Source: Nitrospira sp. CR1.1
GTDB taxonomy: Bacteria; Nitrospirota; Nitrospiria; Nitrospirales; Nitrospiraceae
Assembly (NCBI GenBank): GCA_014055465.1
Contig: WIAF01000001.1
Coordinates: forward strand, 62,001 to 126,000
Direction of reading: 5' to 3'
DNA: 64,000 nt
Below, piece by piece: positions 35,129 through 44,216 of this stretch. The notes beneath the pieces were generated by a model. That model was given only the letters and a program-made list of their open reading frames with translations. It ran no database searches and was not told where the DNA came from. Made by a program: the position numbers and the translations under genes. Within the stretch, counting starts at the first letter, position 1. Each line of letters starts with the position of its first letter.

Positions 35129-36499
35129 ATGATGAAACTGGCGCGCATCCCACAGTTCCTGACGCAAGATCTCTGGACCATCGACCTCTCGTCTGCCCCC
35201 AGACTCCAGCGCATCGGGATCCATACGTTACGGCTGGGGATCGCCGTGGCCATGGAATTCCGCCATCGATTGCTTGATGCGCGCGCCGCCGGACTGGTCT
35301 ATACCACCCTCCTTTCGCTGGTGCCCTTTCTCGCCGTCATGTTTTCCGTCTTGAAGGGTTTCGGCGTTCACCAGCAGATCCAGCCGGTCCTGGCCCAAGC
35401 GTTGGAGCCGCTGGGAGCCAAAGGCCAAGAGATCACGGACACGATCATTGGCTTCGTGGACAATCTTAAGATCGGCGTCTTGGGAGCCGCCGGCATCGCA
35501 GGGCTCTTCTACACCACCTATTCGCTCATCGATAAGATCGAACAGGCGCTCAACGCCATCTGGCTCGTGCGGGAAGGACGGTCGTGGGGCAGAAAATTTA
35601 CCGATTACTTAAGCGTCGTCCTGGTCGGCCCGTTACTGGTCGCCACCGCCTTCGGCTTGCTGGCATCGATCCATAGCCATACCCTGGTGCAGCGCGTCCT
35701 GGAAATCCAACCGTTCGGCTACCTGGTGGTCTGGGCCGGTCAACTGTTGCCCGTTGCCATCCTGAGCGCGCTGTTCACATTCCTGTATAAATTCATACCC
35801 CACACGCAGGTGCGAATCGATTCGGCGCTCGTCGGAGGCATCACGGCCGCGCTGCTCTGGGGACTCGCTGGAGACGTCTTCGCCACATTCGTGACGCGGT
35901 CGGCCAACTATAGCGCAATCTATTCCGGATTCGCGGTGCTCATCCTGTTTTTATTGTGGCTCTACGTCGGATGGTTGATCGTGCTCATCGGGGCGCAGTT
36001 TTCGTTTTTCCACCAATACCCCACCGCGTATTTATCGCGTCTCCTCTGGCAGCAAGGCACCCCTGCGTTTCGAGAGCGGTTGGCCTTGAGCCTGCTGCTG
36101 GCCCTGACCCGTCGATATTTAAGGGGTGACGGCCCCTTGCGAGCGGACGAACTGGCCGTCGAACTCCATCTCCCCGTGTCACTGGTGGAGGAACAGGTGG
36201 AGCACCTGGAGGAAGCGGGGCTGCTCGGCCTCATGGCGAAACCGGAAGGCATCAGTCTCACCAAACCGCCCGAGCTGATCACGGTCAAAGAGGTGCTGGA
36301 TACCACCCACAAGGGACGGGACGCCGACAGGGTCGTCCCCCTGCCCGCCGGCGATCCGATCCGTGAACTGTTGCGACGACGCGATGCCGCCGTCCAGCAG
36401 GCGCTCACCGGGGAGACACTGCACTCTCTCGCCGAAGCCGAAGAATCTCGTGAATCCCAGTTACCCGAGCCGCACTCCCCACAAGCAGGCCCCCATTGA
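35129..36499 (+). CDS. YihY/BrkB-family membrane protein
   Basis: 456 residues. Residues about 40-310 carry six membrane segments with the family lines RAAGLVYTTLLSLVPFLAVMFSVLKGFG and ANYSAIYSGFAVLILFLLWLYVGWLIVLIGAQFSF. A cytoplasmic C-terminal region of about 140 residues contains a winged-helix-like segment (LRADELAVELHLPVSLVEEQVEHLEEAGLL). The family was once misnamed RNase BN; its function is unsettled. The gene is directly followed by the prfC 5' fossil. Confidence 0.88.
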   Translation: MMKLARIPQFLTQDLWTIDLSSAPRLQRIGIHTLRLGIAVAMEFRHRLLDARAAGLVYTTLLSLVPFLAVMFSVLKGFGVHQQIQPVLAQALEPLGAKGQEITDTIIGFVDNLKIGVLGAAGIAGLFYTTYSLIDKIEQALNAIWLVREGRSWGRKFTDYLSVVLVGPLLVATAFGLLASIHSHTLVQRVLEIQPFGYLVVWAGQLLPVAILSALFTFLYKFIPHTQVRIDSALVGGITAALLWGLAGDVFATFVTRSANYSAIYSGFAVLILFLLWLYVGWLIVLIGAQFSFFHQYPTAYLSRLLWQQGTPAFRERLALSLLLALTRRYLRGDGPLRADELAVELHLPVSLVEEQVEHLEEAGLLGLMAKPEGISLTKPPELITVKEVLDTTHKGRDADRVVPLPAGDPIRELLRRRDAAVQQALTGETLHSLAEAEESRESQLPEPHSPQAGPH

Positions 36500-36533
36500 T
36501 CGTACGCAACTCCTCGCGTTGCCTCAACCAGGT

Positions 36534-36641
36534 CAGGCAGCCAGACCGCCTCTGTCCCGTTGGCCACACTCACCCATCAAGAGACCATCTATGTCCCTGC
36601 CGGTTGAAAGATCTGCATCCGACGAGTTGCGGTGAGAAGTG
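36534..36641 (+). pseudogene. Fossil of a prfC leader and first 14 codons
   Basis: This stretch aligns with 39376-39485, the leader and start of the intact prfC. The fossil start codon is at 36591. Its reading MSLPVERSASDELR stops at TGA 36633-36635, where intact prfC has CGA. Of the codons that differ, GAA/GAG, TCT/TCC, GCA/GCC and TTG/TTA are synonymous and AGA/AAG is conservative, so this copy diverged while still coding. Similarity ends a few bases after the TGA, just before the stop of the glycosyltransferase gene. Confidence 0.75.
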
Positions 36642-36664
36642 TCACGGAAATGTACGGAGGAAGG

Positions 36665-38722
36665 CTACTTGAGACGATACAGTAAGGTCTCTCCCATGAC
36701 GTTCTGGCCATAGATACGAGTAAATGGACTATCCGGGGATTCCAGCCATACAAGCTCCTGCCGCAACATTGTGGGGCCATCGATCGGACCCAACGCCACC
36801 ACGCGAACGTTGTTTTCTTTCAGCCTGTCCACCCACTGAGAAAGACTCAGTGAGCTGGCGTCCACATACACCACTCGCCGATTCAAATTCTTCCCGAACA
36901 ATACATAGGTGGGCTGGCTCGTGAAATATCCGATGGAATCCTGCGCGTTCACATTGACGTCGAGAAAATCCAATATGCCGAAGTACCCGTAACTGTAGAC
37001 CTTCTTCTCTGCTCGCTCCTGCATCCCGACCCTTCCGGCTAGCGCCGCCAGCAAAAGGCACAGCATCACCATGCCCACGCGAACAGGCAGGACAGACGCC
37101 GCGGATGCAAGGAGGCGTACCTTTCCACGAAGAGTCGGCACTGACCACACCATGACAAATCCAACCCATACCAGGAGCAGCATCGTGCGATGGTCGAAAT
37201 ACATTCCGACAGCCGTAGCTCCCATCACGAGATACCCTCCTTCGCGAATGGGAAACATTGACAGGGCAGTTGCGCCCGCGATGGCCAGCAACCCCACCAA
37301 CGGGAAGGCATAGCGCATCGCGTCACCAATGAATGGCGTAATCTGTCCTTGATGCGTGCGATCCAAGTCTTCAGCGCTATAGGGTGTCATCCAATAGAGG
37401 CATGCGGCGCCTATCGCAAGAGCGGCAATAAGCGCCAGCTCGCGTCTCCGGACCGGCTGATCTTTGTTCATGATTCGGAATGGCAGGAACCCGACCGACC
37501 CAAAGAGTAGGATGAGAGGGATTGAAAAATTCTCTTTGAGGGCTCCCACGAAGGTTTTCCAGTGGGCAACACTTCGCAATGAAAACAATCCTGCGAGCGA
37601 GGTGGTACGACGGATTTCCGCTAAATCGGTCGTGCCAGGGAAAATCGTCACACCGGCAACGGCGACACGAAAGGGGCCAAACGGGTTCCCAATCTCGAGG
37701 AAGTTTCGAAGATACCAATACCCTGCCACGATCGCCGCCAGTCCCACCGCCACCAGACTGGCAGCCTGAAACAACGGATGACGCGCGCTCGGCTCGTGCC
37801 GGGCGCCCCCCTGGATCAGAGAAGCCTGCATCTCCAGCAGCAGCAAACTCGCGCACAGCAGTCCGCCATAGAGCAATCCCGTCGTCTTGATTCCGCAAAG
37901 CAGACCTAATGAAACGGCGAAGAAGGCATAATCCCAACTTGAACGACTACGCTGACACGAGAGGAGAAAATACAGCCCACTCAGAAAAAATGCTGCCATC
38001 GGAAAGTCGACATGCAAAGAAAGGACATGTGCCGTCACCATCGGTGCAGACAGTGTCAGCACGCAAGCCAGCAGCGACGATAGACGACTGGCACCGCACA
38101 TGCCACTCACGGCATAGATCGAAAATCCAAAAATTATCCAAGCGATAAAATTAGGCACCGCCACAAACGCATCTGCCTGGAAGGGCAAGAGGAAGAGAAG
38201 GCTCAGCAACTCCCAGGAAAATGGGTAATAGGCAGGGACGGTGACTTTGTCTGGAGTCGCGAAGGTGCCACTTTGATACCAGTGAACCATGGTGGGAAGG
38301 TGATACCACAACGAGTCAAAATCGGTGACCGGAGTTACCCCGACAGTCCACAACAACGCGATGCCGATCAGTATCAAGGTCCCCAAGAAAAAGAGGCTGG
38401 ATTCAGACTCGCTCAATGGAGCATGACTTTGCCGAACCAATGGAGAGCGGCGTCGAAGGAGAGAGAGGATCGCTATTCCGGTCAGAAGAAGGGCCGATTC
38501 GCTGATCAATACACTGTGCAACCGCAGGCTCTGTATGCTGCCCAAGCACATACCGACCAGGACCTCTATACCGCACCACGCGGTAAGTACCATCAGGCAC
38601 TCACGAGCAAAGCAAGGAGTGCCGACGGCACGTCGCTGTAAATGCATGACTGAGGCGACGAAAGGAATTGGCCCAAGAACAATGAGCAGGAGGGAGCCAC
38701 ACTGCCAGAAATAATCCATCAT
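36665..38722 (-). CDS. Integral membrane glycosyltransferase-like protein (GT-C/family 39 type)
   Basis: 685 residues with about a dozen membrane helices. The loop after an early helix, TPVTDFDSLWYHLPTMVHWYQSG, has the acidic D-x-D plus Y-H-x-P pattern of GT-C enzymes such as PMT/ArnT, which use polyprenyl-phosphate sugars. The last about 110 residues are soluble (GYFGILDFLDVNVNAQDSIGYF). Donor and acceptor are unknown. The gene is visibly richer in A/T than its neighbours, stands opposite to them, and is flanked by the prfC fossil and the real prfC, all signs of acquisition. No Shine-Dalgarno site is seen before ATG 38722. Confidence 0.72.
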   Translation of the reverse strand: MMDYFWQCGSLLLIVLGPIPFVASVMHLQRRAVGTPCFARECLMVLTAWCGIEVLVGMCLGSIQSLRLHSVLISESALLLTGIAILSLLRRRSPLVRQSHAPLSESESSLFFLGTLILIGIALLWTVGVTPVTDFDSLWYHLPTMVHWYQSGTFATPDKVTVPAYYPFSWELLSLLFLLPFQADAFVAVPNFIAWIIFGFSIYAVSGMCGASRLSSLLACVLTLSAPMVTAHVLSLHVDFPMAAFFLSGLYFLLSCQRSRSSWDYAFFAVSLGLLCGIKTTGLLYGGLLCASLLLLEMQASLIQGGARHEPSARHPLFQAASLVAVGLAAIVAGYWYLRNFLEIGNPFGPFRVAVAGVTIFPGTTDLAEIRRTTSLAGLFSLRSVAHWKTFVGALKENFSIPLILLFGSVGFLPFRIMNKDQPVRRRELALIAALAIGAACLYWMTPYSAEDLDRTHQGQITPFIGDAMRYAFPLVGLLAIAGATALSMFPIREGGYLVMGATAVGMYFDHRTMLLLVWVGFVMVWSVPTLRGKVRLLASAASVLPVRVGMVMLCLLLAALAGRVGMQERAEKKVYSYGYFGILDFLDVNVNAQDSIGYFTSQPTYVLFGKNLNRRVVYVDASSLSLSQWVDRLKENNVRVVALGPIDGPTMLRQELVWLESPDSPFTRIYGQNVMGETLLYRLK

Positions 38723-38784
38723 AGGGGCAGGACGGTCGCACGGCCCGCCGCTCTTATATCACTTTGCGTAAACACTGCATAGTC

Positions 38785-38810
38785 ATTATAGTCATTTGTA
38801 CTGGCAGTAC
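38785..38810 (-). promoter_or_regulatory. Candidate promoter and operator of the glycosyltransferase gene
   Basis: On the minus strand a perfect TATAAT lies at 38790-38785. Just upstream is GTACTGGCAGTAC (38798-38810), a 13-base palindrome where the spacer and -35 region should be. No good -35 box is visible, so an activator or repressor site is plausible. ATAGTCATT is also tandemly repeated at 38779-38796, overlapping the -10. Confidence 0.4.
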
Positions 38811-38979
38811 CCGCAAACAATCACAGCAGATACCGTTTCCCGACCCGCAGAAGGAAGAGTGACCTGCAAAGGTCATGGGTCGTTGCCAACGCAGTCGCCG
38901 CCGGTCTCGAAGCCAACTCGGTTTCGTCATTTCTGCCATTGGCCGATGCCGACGGTCTCGTACCCGACGGCACAATGCG

Positions 38980-39168
38980 ATGAAGGGCACGGGCAAGTCG
39001 CTGACGGAAGCCACGGGCAAACTCAAAACCGACGCGACCCAAACAAAAGAGGATGCGAAGAAACTGGACCTCGGCAAGACCAAGCAGGGCGTCGGTCAGG
39101 CGAAGGGAGACGTCAAGGATATGAAGGAGGGCGCCAAGGGAACATTGACCAATCCGCTGGGCAAATAG
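38980..39168 (+). CDS. Small Lys-rich helical protein (LEA/CsbD-like style)
   Basis: 62 residues from ATG 38980, with no signal. The composition is Lys, Thr, Gly, Asp and Glu in loose 11-residue periods (TGKLKTDATQTKEDAKKLD; GVGQAKGDVKDMKEGAKG). It resembles disordered stress proteins, but I cannot assign a family. The frame stays open upstream to 38875, but that part is Arg/Ser-rich and looks non-coding. The start is uncertain. It lies in the insert between the two prfC 5' ends. Confidence 0.5.
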   Translation: MKGTGKSLTEATGKLKTDATQTKEDAKKLDLGKTKQGVGQAKGDVKDMKEGAKGTLTNPLGK

Positions 39169-39215
39169 TCGTCCCGACTCCGGCCCCGATTATCTTTCCA
39201 CTATCCCCTCACCCC

Positions 39216-39310
39216 GGGAGGGCAGCCAGGTGCTCCTACTGCGCGCCGTCCAACGAGGGCCTTCCCAGGCCGCGCGTTGCGCGAGCACAGGGGCACCTGG
39301 CTACCCTCCC
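39216..39310. repeat. Palindromic intergenic repeat, family B, copy 1
   Basis: 95 bp with terminal inverted repeats: GGGAGGGCAGCCAGGTGC at the left against GGGAGGGTAGCCAGGTGC (reverse complement of the right), 20 of 22 positions equal over the arms. The core reads GCGCGCCGTCCAACGAGGGCC. A diverged copy of that core is at about 61547. It lies directly upstream of the prfC leader. Confidence 0.7.
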
Positions 39311-39433
39311 ATCTTCTCCCCTCCTTGCCGCCGCCCCGCTCCGACTGATAAAAGAAAGTGTTGCCATACAGCGGCGGCAGGCGGCCAGACGACCCCCTGT
39401 CAGTCGGCAGCCCCTAACCACCAAGAGCACATT

Positions 39434-41062
<1,629 letters not shown>

Positions 41063-41387
41063 CCAGCGATCCCGCCGGGACCTGTCGCCCCAAGCAGGGT
41101 GCGGCTGCGCAGGCACATGAGAATTTGTGTTATAACAAAAACCTGCCATGAACGCCGGTCGGGGCTTCCTGGTTGGATGCACGCGAGCACGATCACACCT
41201 TTTGCTGTCCTTAGCGCCTCAGGCTAACTCGGCCTGGGTGACTTGCCCGCCCCTCTCATCGATTGACACTCTGCCGTCCCTAGGCCGATAGCGGAACGGG
41301 AGAGTTGGGACGCGACGCCGACAACCACCGGCGCAGTCAAGCGATGATACGACCTGTGAACCGATCAATGATGCGAGGAGAAGGACC
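41063..41387. other. Intergenic stretch, prfC to zinc-ribbon gene
   Basis: No coding frame of note. TTGACA stands at about 41263, with only a weak -10 about 17 bases on. A TTATAAC run near 41132 could be another -10. I see no riboswitch or RNA gene that I can name. Confidence 0.4.
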
Positions 41388-41558
41388 ATGCCAAAGGCCA
41401 GAAACGCAAAAAACTGTTATTACTGCGAAGCGGAAGACCGGATTAAGATGACCTACATGCTCTGCGGCCTCTGTCACCGGCACTTCTGCAGCGCCCATGG
41501 CGTGCCTGACCTGGAACAATGCACGAAGTGCCTGGAGGCCAGCGAAGAAACGGAGTAA
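41388..41558 (+). CDS. Zinc-binding microprotein (56 residues)
   Basis: A short Cys/His-rich protein. Pairs Cys10-Cys13, Cys26-Cys29 with His30/His32, Cys34/His37 and Cys45-Cys48 provide enough ligands for two zinc sites, in a cross-brace-like order (CYYC, CGLCHRHFCSAH, CTKC). GAGGAGAAGGA stands just before the ATG, a strong ribosome site. There is no signal, so it should be cytoplasmic. The C-terminal Glu-rich end is ordinary. The role is unknown; protein or nucleic-acid contact is the usual use of such ribbons. The stop is 4 bases before a palindromic repeat. Confidence 0.75.
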   Translation: MPKARNAKNCYYCEAEDRIKMTYMLCGLCHRHFCSAHGVPDLEQCTKCLEASEETE

Positions 41559-41562
41559 TCCT

Positions 41563-41801
41563 CACAGGATGTTGAAAAAGTCTGTCAGCCGCGTCTCGCA
41601 TCGCTCGGCCCCTCAACGTACCCTCTCTGGGCCAAGGGCCTCTCCCAGCAGGCGCGGGACAGGCGGGCAAGATCGTGACGCCTCAGCCCGGGACACTGCC
41701 GGCTCACCGCCTCGCCGGCGTCCGCAAACGTGACGCTCATTACTCTTGGCGTCGCGGACCTCGCTGCGGCCTTGCTGAACAGCCCTTTTGAGCATCCTGT
41801 G
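41563..41801. repeat. Palindromic intergenic repeat, family A, copy 2 (long form)
   Basis: 239 bp. Ends are CACAGGATGTTGAAAA and CACAGGATGCTCAAAA (reverse complement of the right end), 9 perfect bases followed by near identity. The internal line CCTCAACGTACC is shared with the other two copies. It is longer because of an internal GC-rich stretch with its own hairpins. It fills the space between the stops of two convergent genes almost exactly, so it probably serves as a two-way terminator. Confidence 0.7.
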
Positions 41802-41845
41802 TTCATGAAATCGCTTCTCGAACGACCGTTGGGAAAAACGACTCG

Positions 41846-42412
41846 TCAGGCCGTCTTCTTCTGTGGCTTCTTCTCGATGCCCACCAAGACCGATACCTTC
41901 GCCTGCTTCGACAAGGCTTGATCGATCCGGCTTTTCCCGTTGGTCGTCAGAATCACCAGGCCCTTGTGGTCTTCAATGCGCTGCAGCAGATGAGCCGCTC
42001 CGGCATTGGCATAGTGGCTCGCGCCGTCCTTGGCGGCCCGGTGCTTGCCAAACAGGGCATCCGCCCCATCGAAGAACAGAATCGATCCGCTGCGTTCCGC
42101 CTCGTCGAAGACCCGGTTGATGTTTTTCTCGGTTTCGCCGACCCGCTGGCTCACCACGGAGGAGAGATTCACTTTCGATAAGTCCAACTGCAGTTCTTCC
42201 GCGACAAGCTCGGCTGCCTTGTTCCTGCGGAGAGGCGTGGAACCAGACAGCACCACAACCGCCACCGACGATTTACCGGCCCGAGTAGCCTTGGCCCGGC
42301 GCACCGGAGCCTTTTTTGTGGCCACGGCCTTCTTCGCCACCTGTGTTGCCGCTTTCTTTTTCGATGTCTTCGTCGCCGTACGTGCCGGCCGCTTCACCTT
42401 GTTCCCAGCCAT
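41846..42412 (-). CDS. Degenerate minimal AAA+ domain with histone-H1-like basic tail (paralogue 1)
   Basis: 188 residues. Residues 1-48 are a Lys/Ala/Thr/Arg tail like histone H1 (TATKTSKKKAATQVAKKA). Residues 50-165 match the core of AAA+ ATPases: VVLSGSTPLRRNKAAELVAEEL sits where GPPGTGKT should be, then SSVVSQRVGETEKNINRVFDEAERSGSILFFDGADALFGK (Walker B with Gly116 instead of Glu) and LVILTTNGKSRID (sensor 1). The chain ends soon after, with no arginine finger or lid, and a basic tail. It should not hydrolyse ATP by the usual route. A paralogue is at 54878-55453. GAGAGGAAGAGG precedes ATG 42412. It lies 82 bases after the helicase gene. Confidence 0.8.
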   Translation of the reverse strand: MAGNKVKRPARTATKTSKKKAATQVAKKAVATKKAPVRRAKATRAGKSSVAVVVLSGSTPLRRNKAAELVAEELQLDLSKVNLSSVVSQRVGETEKNINRVFDEAERSGSILFFDGADALFGKHRAAKDGASHYANAGAAHLLQRIEDHKGLVILTTNGKSRIDQALSKQAKVSVLVGIEKKPQKKTA

Positions 42413-42469
42413 GGTCCTCTTCCTCTCCAATGATTCCTTCATCACATCCTGTGCTCGCTGATTGCGCTG

Positions 42470-42498
42470 GTTATGCTTACCATACTTTGACCGCTCAA
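42470..42498 (-). promoter_or_regulatory. Candidate promoter of AAA-like paralogue 1
   Basis: On the minus strand TTGAGC (42498-42493) and CATAAC (42475-42470) are 17 bases apart. The -35 box overlaps the stop codon of the helicase gene, so the AAA-like gene can be expressed apart from the helicase. Confidence 0.4.
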
Positions 42499-44051
42499 CG
42501 CTTTTTGTCGAAGCCGGAATCCCGCCACTTCTCCAACAGGGCAATCCGCCGTTCCAACTGGGGAATGGTTGCCTGATCGACGCGGCCGCCGGTCCGTTTG
42601 ATCAGTTCCGCGTTGAGTTGCCGATGATCCATCCCGCACTTTCTCGCCACGGCCCCGACAAGGAGCCGGTGCTTGTCCCGCAAAATATTTTTCTGGTCGT
42701 GCAGCGCGAGAGCCGGCTCCGGTTGTCCCTTCCCTGTCACGGAGGGCTCACCCTCATCCGCGCCGATCAGGGCATCGAGCCGCGCTACGCCATTGAGCGG
42801 AATATATTCTTTCAGCGATGTCGCCGCCGTACCGAACAGCGTCCGTTGCACGGCAGGCATGATCTCCTCGAGCACATGATCGCGCTCAACCTTGATCCGC
42901 TTGGCATAATGCACCAGCGTGGCATCCTTCGGCAGGTAGAGCCAGGCCCGTTGCGGTTTCGGCACCTTATCCTGCATCCGCACAAACCGCCCTACGACCT
43001 GACGAAAATACATTTCCGTCAACACATTGGTCGCGTACACCCCGACACGGAGGCGCGGAATATCGACGCCTTCACTCACCATGTTCACCGCCACCAACCA
43101 TTGTTGGGTCTTGTGGTGGGCGAAGGTCTCGATTGTCTTCGAGGCGGAGGGATCGTCTGACACGGCAACCAGCGCGCGCTGGCCAGTGAGTCGCTGCACC
43201 AGGTCGGCCACCTGCCGCGCATGATCCTGATTCATGGTCACGATCAGGCCGCCCGCATCCGCCTGCTCCTGCTTCCGCAGTCGCTGCAACTCGGCATGGG
43301 CGTCACTCAACACCGGCCCCAACCAGGTTTCCTGGAGCAATGCCGTCTTGAGCCGCTCCCGCTGGCGATCGAAGGTCAAGCCATCCTCAAACGTCGCCCG
43401 GTGCTCGCGCCCGTCGGACAACCAGGTCAGTTCTCCCTCATAACTCGGAAAGAGAATGGGACGGCAGACCCCGTCCCGTATGGAATGCGAATACCCATAC
43501 GTAAAATCCGCCTGACTTTCGCCCTGCTCATACCGCACATACGGAATGGGATTATTGTCGGATCGGAATGGCGTGCCAGACAGGGCCAGGCGAAACACCG
43601 CTTCACCGAACGATTCACGCAGCGCCTTCCCCCAGTCCTTGCCGTCTCCGGCATGGTGTAGTTCGTCGAGAATGACCAGGGTCCTTCGATTGCGGCAGGC
43701 GCGCCGGAACACGTCCGGGGCCAGACAGACCTGCTGATAGGTCACCACTGCGCCGTGATAATCACGCGCTTCGCAGGCCTGTTCGTTGGACAGAGCCGGG
43801 TCTAGTTGAATACCGGCCTGTCCTGCCGCCGAAGCCCACTGCGTCCGCAGATGATTCGTCGGACAGACCACCAGCACCCGGCCGGCAGCGCGCTCCGCCA
43901 GATAATGATGGGCGATCCGCAGCGCAAACCGTGTTTTTCCCGCAGCCGGCGTCGCCGTCACGAGATAATCGTCGCGCTTCTGCGCCAAGACGTCAGCCAC
44001 CGCACGGGCCTGCCAGTCGCGCAACGCGGCTGTCCAAGGTCGAACGCTCAC
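42495..44051 (-). CDS. SF2 DEAD/DEAH-type helicase (type III restriction/XPB-like)
   Basis: 518 residues. Motif I is TPAAGKT, motif II DELHH, motif III ALSGTPFRSD, and the second RecA lobe has NMVSEGVDIPRLRVGVYAT and QVVGRFVRM (motif VI). This is the stand-alone helicase form related to UvrB/ResIII and XPB-like enzymes. The C-terminal about 100 residues end in a coiled coil (IPQLERRIALLEKWRD), with CGMDHRQLNAELIKRTGG before it. It should translocate on nucleic acid; the target is unknown. It lies just upstream of the AAA-like gene on the same strand. Confidence 0.85.
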   Translation of the reverse strand: MSVRPWTAALRDWQARAVADVLAQKRDDYLVTATPAAGKTRFALRIAHHYLAERAAGRVLVVCPTNHLRTQWASAAGQAGIQLDPALSNEQACEARDYHGAVVTYQQVCLAPDVFRRACRNRRTLVILDELHHAGDGKDWGKALRESFGEAVFRLALSGTPFRSDNNPIPYVRYEQGESQADFTYGYSHSIRDGVCRPILFPSYEGELTWLSDGREHRATFEDGLTFDRQRERLKTALLQETWLGPVLSDAHAELQRLRKQEQADAGGLIVTMNQDHARQVADLVQRLTGQRALVAVSDDPSASKTIETFAHHKTQQWLVAVNMVSEGVDIPRLRVGVYATNVLTEMYFRQVVGRFVRMQDKVPKPQRAWLYLPKDATLVHYAKRIKVERDHVLEEIMPAVQRTLFGTAATSLKEYIPLNGVARLDALIGADEGEPSVTGKGQPEPALALHDQKNILRDKHRLLVGAVARKCGMDHRQLNAELIKRTGGRVDQATIPQLERRIALLEKWRDSGFDKKR

Positions 44052-44216
44052 TCGCGCCTCATGTCACACTGATCGTCGTGGCTATACATGGCTGTTACTT
44101 CACAACTGGTTCCGTCGGCTCCATGACCGCGTCCATGTGCGCCGCCTGCGCGCAGGAACGTCCCGTGCCATCAGTGAAGCGGCCGGGGTGACTCTCGCAT
44201 CCGAATAGGAATGCTG

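Noticed and set aside
39230-39433. In-frame upstream extension of prfC
   Set aside because: It crosses a palindromic repeat, and the family start is at 39434, which also has the duplicate leader.
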